Translations under genes and position numbers: made by a program
The notes under the pieces: model-generated
The model's database searches: none
Told to the model about the DNA's origin: nothing
The model's input: only the letters and a program-made list of their open reading frames with translations
Shown: positions 5,781 through 12,363 of the stretch, piece by piece
Layout of the letters: each line of letters starts with the position of its first letter
How positions within the stretch are numbered: the stretch's first letter is position 1
Source: Desulfobacteraceae bacterium
Lineage (GTDB): Bacteria; Desulfobacterota; Desulfobacteria; Desulfobacterales; SG8-13
Length of the DNA: 14,651 bases
Direction: 5' to 3'
Assembly: GCA_029287875.1 (NCBI GenBank)
Contig: JARFQH010000190.1
Location: forward strand, 1 to 14,651

Positions 5781-6287
5781 CTATTGGTCGGCCTGCCCGT
5801 TTTCGGGCAGGCGGATGACCAGCACCGGTTTCTTGCACCGCCTTAGGACCCGGCGTGATGTGCTGCCGATTACCACTTGTTCCAGCATCCCCTGCCCGTG
5901 AGATCCCATGACGATCATATCGGCGTCGATTTTCTCTGCGGTCGCGATAATGCGGCCCACCGGATGCCCGGTTTCCACGATGATCTGATTCACGGTGAAG
6001 GGGCACTGCGGCGTATCACGGCAGAATATCGCCGTGAAATCTTCCAGTCGTTTTCGAATGGAAGCGACGACCTCCTGCTGCTTTTCACTTCTGAGGGACG
6101 ACAAGCGTTTTTCACCGACGATATCGCCGATCAAGAGCATAGTGGTCGGTGACAGTTCCTCCAGGACGTGCAAGATCGTGATCTGCGCGTTGTACCGGTT
6201 GGCCAGACTCGCAGCATATCCGAACGCGAAACGGGCGTTTTCCGACAGATCTGTTGCGTAGAGGATTTTATTGATTTCCGGAATCAT
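5781..6287 (-). CDS. Universal stress protein, UspA family (ATP-binding type)
   Basis: A single-domain Usp of 168 residues from the ATG at 6287; an in-frame GTG two codons upstream (6293) is possible, but neither has a good Shine-Dalgarno. The fold is the Rossmann-like HUP type. The N-terminal strand reads NKILYATDLSENA, with the nucleotide-contacting Asp, and IVMGSHGQGMLEQVVIGSTS near residue 130 is the full G-2x-G-9x-G-S/T motif of ATP-binding members. The middle loop (about 45-100) is longer than in minimal 140-residue Usps. It follows the TRAP operon on the same strand after a 12-bp-stem hairpin. In Halomonas elongata the UspA protein TeaD is encoded with the TRAP transporter TeaABC and negatively regulates ectoine uptake; a similar job here is inferred from position. 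Confidence 0.9.
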   Translation of the reverse strand: MIPEINKILYATDLSENARFAFGYAASLANRYNAQITILHVLEELSPTTMLLIGDIVGEKRLSSLRSEKQQEVVASIRKRLEDFTAIFCRDTPQCPFTVNQIIVETGHPVGRIIATAEKIDADMIVMGSHGQGMLEQVVIGSTSRRVLRRCKKPVLVIRLPENGQADQ

Positions 6288-6304
6288 GAACACACCGTCG
6301 TTTT

Positions 6305-6332
6305 AAACAGCCGGCCGGCTGGCCGGCTGTTT
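6305..6332 (-). terminator. Perfect 12-bp-stem hairpin between dctP and usp
   Basis: AAACAGCCGGCC (6305-6316), a 4-nt loop, and GGCCGGCTGTTT (6321-6332) form a perfect stem 72 bp past the dctP stop and 18 bp before the usp ATG. On the minus strand the stem ends in UUU followed by AAAAC, so it can serve as a terminator or partial terminator of the TRAP operon, or as an RNA processing or stabilising site that sets the usp level. No convincing promoter lies between it and usp. Confidence 0.6.
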
Positions 6333-6403
6333 AGGGAGCAAGTCAAGACAGTGTCCTGGCAAAGACTCAGGCCAGAGCTGCCGTATGACCGCGCGATGAA
6401 ATT

Positions 6404-7543
6404 CTATGCCGGCTCTTGGGGTGAAATGATGTCATAGTAGGCCTTTTCCGAAACAGTACCCCAGGCGCCAGCCACTTTCTGGAAGGCTTTAAAGGAGTCA
6501 TTGACTTTGGTTGCCAGGGGTGTTTTTTTGGCTTCTTCCTCCACGACCTCCAGTGACATTTTACGCAGGGTGTTGAGGACCTCTTCCGGAAACTGGATCA
6601 ACTCCACGTTGTGTTTGGTGATCAGTTCCTGCAAGGCGGCACCGTTGCGGGCTTCGAACTGGGAGAGGACCCAGAGTTCGTTTTCCATGCAGATCGCATC
6701 GAGCATGTGTTGAAGGTCTTTCGGAAGCGACTCATAGGCCTTCTTGTTGAAGAAGTATTCCAAATAAGTTCCCGGTTCGTGCCAGCCGGGATAATAATAG
6801 TATTTGGCGGCCTGATAAAAACCCATCCGCAGGTCATGCAGCGGTCCGACCCACTCGGTGGCGTCGATCACGCCGCGCTCCAGGTTGGTGAAGATCTCTC
6901 CGCCGGCCGTCAGGACCACCGTTCCGCCGGCTTTCGCCACAACTTTCCCCCCCAGGCCCGGAATGCGCATCTTCAATCCCTTGTAATCGTCGATGGTGTT
7001 GATCTTCTTATTGAACCAACCGCCCATCTGTACCCCGGTTGACCCGCCTGGCCGCGGCACCAGGTTGAACGGAGCGTAGCACTCCTCCCAGAGTTTCAGA
7101 CCGTCGCCGCCGTGAAACCAGGCCGCCATTCCCTGGGCGTTCATGCCGAAGGGAACCGCCGAAAACCACTGAGTTGCCGGTTCCTTGCCGGCCCAGTAGT
7201 AGCTGGCGCCGCTGCCGACCTCCACCGTGCCATCGGAAACGGCCTGGAAGCTTTCCAAGGGCGGAACGAGTTCGCCGGCGGCAAACACCTGAATTTTAAG
7301 ACGGCCGTCACTGACCTCTTCCATCCGTTTGGCCAGACGCTCGCAGCCATCCTGCAGCACCGGCAGTTTGGGCGGCCAGGTGGTCACCATTTTCCATTCA
7401 TATTTCTTTTCGGTGATGACCGCCGGGGCAGCTGCTTCCTTCTTTTCTTCTTCTTTTTTGCCACAACCTAAGATGCCGGCAGTGGCCGCCAAGGCAGCCG
7501 CAGCACCGATACTGGCTTTTCTCAGAAAATCACGTCGCTTCAT
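6404..7543 (-). CDS. dctP: TRAP transporter substrate-binding lipoprotein, TakP/DctP type, Tat-exported
   Basis: A 379-residue periplasmic solute receptor. The N-terminus is a Tat signal (KRRDFLRKA, R3-R4) with an Ala-rich hydrophobic stretch and a lipobox-like GILGC (Cys27), then a charged KKEEEKK linker, so it is probably folded in the cytoplasm, exported by Tat and lipid-anchored. The mature part has the signatures of the TakP/FcbT1 branch: TTWPP (54-58), AAGELVPP (88-95), YYWAGKEPA (115-123), GVQMGGWF (170-177), MRIPGLGGK (192-200, with R193 the likely carboxylate clamp), IDATEWVGPLHDLRMGF (226-242) and YYYYPGWHEPG (248-258). Characterised members of this branch bind 2-oxo acids (TakP) or calcium-lactate (TTHA0766), so a small monocarboxylate is the best guess. 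GGAGG lies 7 nt before the ATG. It is the last TRAP gene, 196 bp after dctM. Confidence 0.92.
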   Translation of the reverse strand: MKRRDFLRKASIGAAAALAATAGILGCGKKEEEKKEAAAPAVITEKKYEWKMVTTWPPKLPVLQDGCERLAKRMEEVSDGRLKIQVFAAGELVPPLESFQAVSDGTVEVGSGASYYWAGKEPATQWFSAVPFGMNAQGMAAWFHGGDGLKLWEECYAPFNLVPRPGGSTGVQMGGWFNKKINTIDDYKGLKMRIPGLGGKVVAKAGGTVVLTAGGEIFTNLERGVIDATEWVGPLHDLRMGFYQAAKYYYYPGWHEPGTYLEYFFNKKAYESLPKDLQHMLDAICMENELWVLSQFEARNGAALQELITKHNVELIQFPEEVLNTLRKMSLEVVEEEAKKTPLATKVNDSFKAFQKVAGAWGTVSEKAYYDIISPQEPA

Positions 7544-7739
7544 CTGTATCCTCCTTCTGTCAATGGGTGAGATTGCACGACGGAATCCGCACGAGGTGTC
7601 CTCCGCCGGCTTTACTGAACAAGTTCAATCCAAAGGTTTCCAACTTGGTGAAAAATAAAATCTGGATCAAAAACAAGATTCGGTTAACGATACAAACCCT
7701 TGCCTTCGTGAGCATCTTTATCGCCCGGCAACAGCAAGG

Positions 7740-9065
7740 TCAAGATCCAAAAATGACATGTGGCAGCCAGGTGGCCAGCTTTGGGAAAAAGACGATGATC
7801 AGCAGGCCGATGAGCTGGAATAGGACAAACGGGATGATCCCGCGGTATATGTGACCGGTGGTGATTTCAGGCGGCGTCACCGCTTTCAGGTAGAACAGCG
7901 AAAAGCCGAACGGCGGCGTCAAAAACGAGGTTTGCAGGTTGACCGCGATCAAAACGCAGAACCAGAGCGGATCGTAGCCGAAGTCGATCATGATCGGCGC
8001 CAGCACCGGAACGTGAATGAACGTGATTTCGATGAAGTCGAGGAAGAAACCGATGCAAAAAATCAGTCCCATGACGATTGCCAGAACCACATTGTGAGAA
8101 TACTTGGCGGCCAGGCCTCCCAGAAATTCGCGCACGAGGCCGTCGCCCCCCAGGCCGCGAAAAACCAGTCCGAAGGCCGCCGCGCCGCAGAGGATGATAA
8201 AGACCATGCAGGTCAACCTGACGGTGGTCTGCATGACCTGGCGCAAGATGGTCAGGTTGAACTTTCGGTTGGTGATCGTCAGCGCGGTGGCACCGACGGC
8301 CCCAACGGCGGCTGCCTCTGTCGGCGAGGCGATGCCTGCGAAAATCGATCCTAGGACGAAGAGCATCAGCGCCAGGGGCGGCACCAGCGCCTTCATGACC
8401 CTCAGGGTCATTTGTTTTGGAGAAATGGCGGCCAGCTCCGCCCTCGGGATGGCCGGGGCATACTCTGGCTTGAGGATCGCGATGAGCAGAATGTAGAGGA
8501 CGAACAAACCAACCAAGACCATACCCGGCAAGACGGCACCCATGAAAAGGTCACCGACGGGAACCCCGACGATGTCGCCGATGAGCACCAGAACGATACT
8601 CGGCGGTATAATCTGACCCAGGGTTCCGGAAGCCGACACCGTGCCGGTGGCCAGCTCTTTCTGATAGCCGCGCCGCAGCATGGTGGGCACCGCCAGCAGG
8701 CCCATGGTGACTACCGTGGCGCCGACTATTCCAGTCGATGCGCCGAGCAGGGCGCCGACCACGACGACGGATATGGCCAGCCCGCCACGCAGACGGCCGA
8801 ACAAAAGACCCATGGTGTCGAGCAGGTCCTCAGCCAGGCCGGAGCGCTCCAGCATGACGCCCATGAAAACGAACAGGGGAACGGCGATCAGGGTGATATT
8901 GGTCATCACGCCCCAGATCCGCAGGGGCAGCAGGCTGAAGAACGACCAGCCGAAGCCGATCAGGCCGAACACCAGGGCGGTCCCCATCAGGGTGAAGGTG
9001 ACCGGGAAGCCGGCCATCAGCACAATCGTCAGCGCCAGGAACATCCAGGCCGGGAGGTATTCCAT
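7740..9065 (-). CDS. dctM: TRAP transporter large permease subunit (DctM)
   Basis: A 441-residue, very hydrophobic protein with about 11-12 membrane segments, the channel-forming subunit that couples substrate entry to the sodium gradient. Family marks include LLGASTGIVGATVVTMG (106-122), SASGTLGQIIPPSIVLVLIG (144-163), ASPTEAAAVGAVGA near 250, FFLDFIEITFIHVPVLAPI and NLQTSFLTPPFGFSLFYLK near 390. The last two are typical of the DctM branch once labelled mannitol/chloroaromatic transport, which pairs with TakP-like receptors. The ATG (9065-9063) shares one base with the dctQ stop (TGATG), so translation is coupled, and GGAGGAGG lies about 9 nt upstream. The 196 bp to dctP hold no gene. Confidence 0.95.
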   Translation of the reverse strand: MEYLPAWMFLALTIVLMAGFPVTFTLMGTALVFGLIGFGWSFFSLLPLRIWGVMTNITLIAVPLFVFMGVMLERSGLAEDLLDTMGLLFGRLRGGLAISVVVVGALLGASTGIVGATVVTMGLLAVPTMLRRGYQKELATGTVSASGTLGQIIPPSIVLVLIGDIVGVPVGDLFMGAVLPGMVLVGLFVLYILLIAILKPEYAPAIPRAELAAISPKQMTLRVMKALVPPLALMLFVLGSIFAGIASPTEAAAVGAVGATALTITNRKFNLTILRQVMQTTVRLTCMVFIILCGAAAFGLVFRGLGGDGLVREFLGGLAAKYSHNVVLAIVMGLIFCIGFFLDFIEITFIHVPVLAPIMIDFGYDPLWFCVLIAVNLQTSFLTPPFGFSLFYLKAVTPPEITTGHIYRGIIPFVLFQLIGLLIIVFFPKLATWLPHVIFGS

Positions 9066-9595
9066 CAGGCGCCCTCCTCCTTAACCGATTCGATCCCGAG
9101 GAGTTGAAGCAGGCTGTGAATGCCGAGCGACAATCCCTGAAGGCAGAGAAGGCTGAATCCGAACGGGATCAGACCTTTGACGACATAGCGGTACGGTATG
9201 CCGCCGGGATCCGGGGACCCTTCCATCATGGCGTAGGAATTCTCCGCAAAATTCCAGGACGTCAGGATGATCATGATGCAGCCGGGAAACAGAAAAAACA
9301 GAACGCCGATCAGGTTGATCCAGGCGCGGCCTTTTGCTGTCAGGCGCTGATAGATGATGTCGACCCGCACGTGACCGTCCTGCAGAAGCGTGTAGCCGGC
9401 ACCGATCAGAAAGATAAAGGCGAACAGGTGCCACTCGAGCTCCTGGGTGAAAACGAAACTGATATTGAAAAGGTAGCGCATCACGACATCGGTGAAAACC
9501 ACCAGAACCAAACCGAGGCTCACCCAAGCGACCCCACGTCCGATCCACTCGTTAGTTGTGTCGATGATACGGGCCAGCGTCATGAGTATTTTCAT
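9065..9595 (-). CDS. dctQ: TRAP transporter small permease subunit (DctQ)
   Basis: About 176 residues with four predicted membrane helices, the scaffold partner of DctM. The second helix region reads FTQELEWHLFAFIFLIGAGY, with the conserved E-L-x-W-H signature, followed by DGHVRVDIIY. The C-terminal SPDPGGIPYRYVVKGLIPFG motif is typical of the branch that works with TakP-like receptors. I chose the ATG at 9595 because AAGGGTG lies 11 nt upstream; a GTG at 9607 would add four residues but would leave no ribosome binding site, and an ATG at 9583 is a third option. It is the first gene of the operon, behind a strong promoter at 9662-9690 and divergent from the CoA-transferase/GNAT gene. Its stop overlaps the dctM start by one base. 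Confidence 0.9.
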   Translation of the reverse strand: MKILMTLARIIDTTNEWIGRGVAWVSLGLVLVVFTDVVMRYLFNISFVFTQELEWHLFAFIFLIGAGYTLLQDGHVRVDIIYQRLTAKGRAWINLIGVLFFLFPGCIMIILTSWNFAENSYAMMEGSPDPGGIPYRYVVKGLIPFGFSLLCLQGLSLGIHSLLQLLGIESVKEEGA

Positions 9596-9661
9596 TTCGA
9601 GGCACACCCTTGGAGTGAATTGAATTCATTTTAAAATTAAAAATTGTTCATTAAGCATCGG

Positions 9662-9690
9662 ACTATAGGTAAAAGAGAGGCCGGAGTCAA
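9662..9690 (-). promoter_or_regulatory. Promoter of the dctQMP operon
   Basis: On the minus strand TTGACT (9690-9685) and TATAGT (9667-9662) are exactly 17 bp apart, each matching five of six sigma70 consensus bases. The predicted start lies about 60 bp before the dctQ ATG, giving an AT-rich leader. Confidence 0.75.
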
Positions 9691-9834
9691 GATTAAATCC
9701 TTTATATCCATCGACATATTCACAGACAAACGTGCCGCCGAATCGATACGGTATAGCCGACGATGTGAAGATTTACTTATTGGAACCGTTGAACTCATGT
9801 TTTCCTTGATTCGCGGTGGCGGATACATTAGGAG

Positions 9835-9862
9835 TTGACAATTGGGATAAATCTCATAATAA
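9835..9862 (+). promoter_or_regulatory. Possible promoter of the CoA-transferase/GNAT gene
   Basis: A perfect TTGACA (9835-9840) is followed by an AT-rich stretch containing CATAAT and TAATAA (9855-9862). The best -10 matches lie at 14-16 bp, shorter than ideal, so the exact -10 is uncertain. It sits about 70 bp before the gene, in the 300-bp divergent region shared with dctQ. No other gene is seen in that region. Confidence 0.4.
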
Positions 9863-9908
9863 AGTCGAATGAAAGGAGCGGCCGACCGCCAGGGAGCGAT
9901 TGGATTTT

Positions 9909-11795
9909 ATGGAGAGAAAACTCGGTTATTGGGCAGACAATTTCATCCAGCGCCAACGAACGGCCCGGGAAGCCATGGGATTGATTCGTCCAGGCCAGCG
10001 GGTGTTTATCGGCGCTTCTTCGGGTGAACCGCAGCATCTGGTTCGGGCACTGTCGGAAGATCTGGAACGTCTGACGGATCTCGAGATTGTGCGTTTGATG
10101 GCTTATGAGAGCACACCGTTGTCCCTGATTGCCAACAAGTCGCGGGATGAGGCATTGAACATCCGCTTCTTTTATGCCGGTTCGGCCAAGCCGCGCGGCC
10201 TGGCCAGAAACAAGCGGTTCATCACCCCTCTCCATCTTTCCGCCGTGCCGCGACTGTTCAAGAGTCGCCGGCTGCCAGTTCACGTCGCTTTGATACAGGT
10301 TTCACCACCGGACGATTTCGGGTGGATGAGTCTGGGCGTGTCGGTCGACATCACTCTGGCGGCTGCCCAATCGGCCGACATCGTCATTGCGCAGGTCAAT
10401 TCCCATATGCCGCGGACCCTGGGACGCAGTTTCGTACATGTCAACGATGTCGACGTCATCGTGGAACACGACGAAGAGCTTCTCACCATCGGGGCAACAG
10501 CGGACTCGCAGCAGGCCAACATCATCGCCAAGCACATCGCGCGTCTGGTGGACGACGGCTCCACCATCCAAATCGGGCTCGGCACCACCCCCCAAGCGGT
10601 GATGCTGGCCCTCTCGGGAAAAAACGATCTGGGCATTCACACCCAGTTTCTCACCGATGAGGTCATGCATCTGGTGGCCCGAGGGGTGATCACAAACCGC
10701 AGGAAAGGAGTGAACGAGGGCAAGATCATCGCCAGCACGGCCATCGGCAGCAAAAGCCTTTACGAATTCATGCACGACAATCCGGGCATCGAACTCTATC
10801 CTTCGGATTACGTCAACAACCCGGCCGTCATTGCGCAGCATAATAAAATGGTGTCGATGAACGTGGCGATGACCATCGACCTGAGCGGACAGGTGGCGGC
10901 CGACGCCTTGCCGTCCAACCTGTTTTCCGGCTTGACCGGCATGCTCGACTTCGTCAGGGGTGCCGCCCAGGCCGAAAACGGCAAGTCGATCCTGATGCTC
11001 CCCTCCACCAACCGAAACGGCAAGAGGAGTCGCATCGTAACGGTGCTGGCCGATACGGCCGTGGTGATTCCCCGCAGCGACGTCTCGTACGTCGTGACCG
11101 AGTACGGTGCGGTCAACCTGTTCGGGAAAAGCCTTCAGGAGCGTGCTGTTGCGCTGATCAGCATCGCTCACCCGGATTTTCGCGACCAGCTGTTCCACGA
11201 GGCCAAGAATGCGGGACTGCTCAGTCGGGATCGGTCCCTGGCGGAATCCCTTCAGGGGATTTATCCGGTGCAGCTGGAGGAAACGGTCGAGATAAACGGC
11301 CAGGAGTTGGTTATCCGGCCGGCCACACCGGTTGACACCCGCCGGATCCAGGAGCATTTCTATGCCCTCGATGGAAAGGATGTGGTGTCGCGCTTTTTTT
11401 ACGAAAAAACACGGTTTAATCTCGAAGAAATCGAAGGCGTCTCCCAGATCGATTACGTCAACGATCTGACTCTTCTGGCACTCGTGGGGGATCCCGGGTT
11501 CCGCCGTGTGGTCGGGATTGGCGAATTTTTGTTCGACCCGGCCAAGAACCTGGCCGAAGTGGCCTTTTCGATCAGCAAGGAATTTCAGGGCAAAGGAATC
11601 GGAAAAATCCTGATCCGCAAACTCGGTGCGGCGGCAAGAGATAACGGCATTGCCGGGTTTATAGCCTACACCTCTCATAAAAACGAAAGCATGATCAAGC
11701 TGTTCAACAGCCTGCCGTTCACGATAAAAACATTCTTCGACGGTGAGATGCTGATGCTCAGCTGCCGGTTCGACGAGCCGCGCGGCATAGGGTAG
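9909..11795 (+). CDS. Acetyl-CoA hydrolase/CoA-transferase fused to GNAT acetyltransferase
   Basis: A two-domain protein of 628 residues from the ATG at 9909; an in-frame TTG at 9900 would add three. GGGAG lies 12 nt before the ATG and only 3 nt before the TTG, so ATG is preferred. Counting from the TTG, residues 1-460 are an acetyl-CoA hydrolase/4-hydroxybutyrate CoA-transferase (Cat1-like) domain, with IGASSGEPQHLV (37-48), VSPPDDFGWMSLG (134-146), GLGTTPQA (226-233), GIHTQFLTD (245-253) and VVTEYGAVNLFGKSLQERA (398-416). Residues 468-625 are a GNAT domain with the acetyl-CoA pyrophosphate loop EFQGKGIGK (561-569). In characterised CoA-transferases of this family the catalytic Glu lies in GIHTEM; here that position is Gln249. 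The protein may therefore not use the usual glutamyl-CoA intermediate, or may be a regulator or acyltransferase. It is divergent from a carboxylate TRAP operon. Confidence 0.88.
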   Translation: MERKLGYWADNFIQRQRTAREAMGLIRPGQRVFIGASSGEPQHLVRALSEDLERLTDLEIVRLMAYESTPLSLIANKSRDEALNIRFFYAGSAKPRGLARNKRFITPLHLSAVPRLFKSRRLPVHVALIQVSPPDDFGWMSLGVSVDITLAAAQSADIVIAQVNSHMPRTLGRSFVHVNDVDVIVEHDEELLTIGATADSQQANIIAKHIARLVDDGSTIQIGLGTTPQAVMLALSGKNDLGIHTQFLTDEVMHLVARGVITNRRKGVNEGKIIASTAIGSKSLYEFMHDNPGIELYPSDYVNNPAVIAQHNKMVSMNVAMTIDLSGQVAADALPSNLFSGLTGMLDFVRGAAQAENGKSILMLPSTNRNGKRSRIVTVLADTAVVIPRSDVSYVVTEYGAVNLFGKSLQERAVALISIAHPDFRDQLFHEAKNAGLLSRDRSLAESLQGIYPVQLEETVEINGQELVIRPATPVDTRRIQEHFYALDGKDVVSRFFYEKTRFNLEEIEGVSQIDYVNDLTLLALVGDPGFRRVVGIGEFLFDPAKNLAEVAFSISKEFQGKGIGKILIRKLGAAARDNGIAGFIAYTSHKNESMIKLFNSLPFTIKTFFDGEMLMLSCRFDEPRGIG

Positions 11796-11810
11796 ATAAC
11801 GGGGTACCTT

Positions 11811-11862
11811 CCGTCAGCCACGGGTCGCAACTACACATCCAGGTTCCGGCTAAGGGCCATGA
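11811..11862. repeat. Truncated remnant of the composite hairpin element, copy C
   Basis: Starting 16 bp after the CoA-transferase/GNAT stop, CGTCAGCCACGGGTCGCAAC aligns without gaps to the right arm of copy B (AGTCAGTCACCGTTCGCAAC). CATCCAGGTTCCGGC (11836-11850) matches copy A at 14 of 15 positions (3741-3755). AAGGGCCATGA (11852-11862) then matches the element tail. The left arm, tip and 9-bp array are missing, so the end of the right arm joins almost directly to the tail. Confidence 0.65.
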
Positions 11863-11920
11863 CTGTTTAGGAATAAATGCATTGACGGTCCAAAGGTTGA
11901 TAGGCTTTCAGCAGAGATAA

Positions 11921-12285
11921 AGGAGGGCGCCTCCGCCCGGATAAACTGTTGCAACCGGCGGCTGAAACTCGCCGCCAACAGGTTCTAAGACTGGACCAGG
12001 CCCTTTTTGAAATGATGAGTCCGGATTCAGATTGAAGGTTGTGCTTTTAATACGGCATCGACATCGGGTCCGGTACAAGAACCTGTAGGCGACTCAGACA
12101 GTCAGTCACCGTTCGCAACCGCCCATCCGGGCTCTGGCGCATCATTTTATGGCATTTTGGCGGCCTTGACGTAAAAACAATGTAATCCGTTAACTGACAT
12201 AACTGAGCTAACCGACTCAACTGACACAACCGCTTTAACGACAAATAGAATTTACATGCACCGTGGCGGCTCAAAAGGCCATGAG
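11921..12285. repeat. Composite long-hairpin element, copy B
   Basis: The left arm (11926-11999) and right arm (12066-12140) form an imperfect stem of about 75 bp with a 66-nt tip. CCCGGAT (11936-11942) pairs with ATCCGGG (12125-12131) and ACAGGTTCT (11978-11986) with AGAACCTGT (12079-12087). Identical to copy A are GGCGCCTCCGCC at the left end, CTGAAACTCG, TTCTAAGAC, ACCAGGCCC, the 18-nt GGCGACTCAGACAGTCAG and GTTCGCAAC. A 9-bp array of about six units follows (12192-12242, AACTGACAT to AACCGCTTT), then the tail ATGCACCGTGG...GGCCATGAG (12256-12285). It lies upstream of the RACE gene in the same orientation as copy A lies upstream of rmuC. No gene is supported in 11796-12363. Confidence 0.85.
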
Positions 12286-12288
12286 AGT

Positions 12289-12344
12289 TTAAAACCTAAA
12301 ACTTAAAACTTAACACCGAAAATCTAATACCTAAAACCGATCTA
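12289..12344. repeat. 7-bp tandem array (YTAAAAC)
   Basis: Eight consecutive heptamers without gaps: TTAAAAC, CTAAAAC, TTAAAAC, TTAACAC, CGAAAAT, CTAATAC, CTAAAAC, CGATCTA. The array begins three bases after the tail of copy B and ends about 20 bp before the RACE start codon, so it forms most of the leader or promoter-proximal DNA of that gene. Confidence 0.85.
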
Positions 12345-12363
12345 AGGAGCTCCAAGTCATCCT

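Noticed and set aside
9644..9838. Short overlapping frames on both strands in the dctQ/CoA-transferase divergent region
   Set aside because: They overlap each other and the dctQ promoter, lack ribosome binding sites and show no known motif.
10302..11678. 458-codon minus-strand frame opposite the CoA-transferase/GNAT gene
   Set aside because: A shadow of a gene with two clear domains; its translation is rich in His, Gly and Asp without family features.
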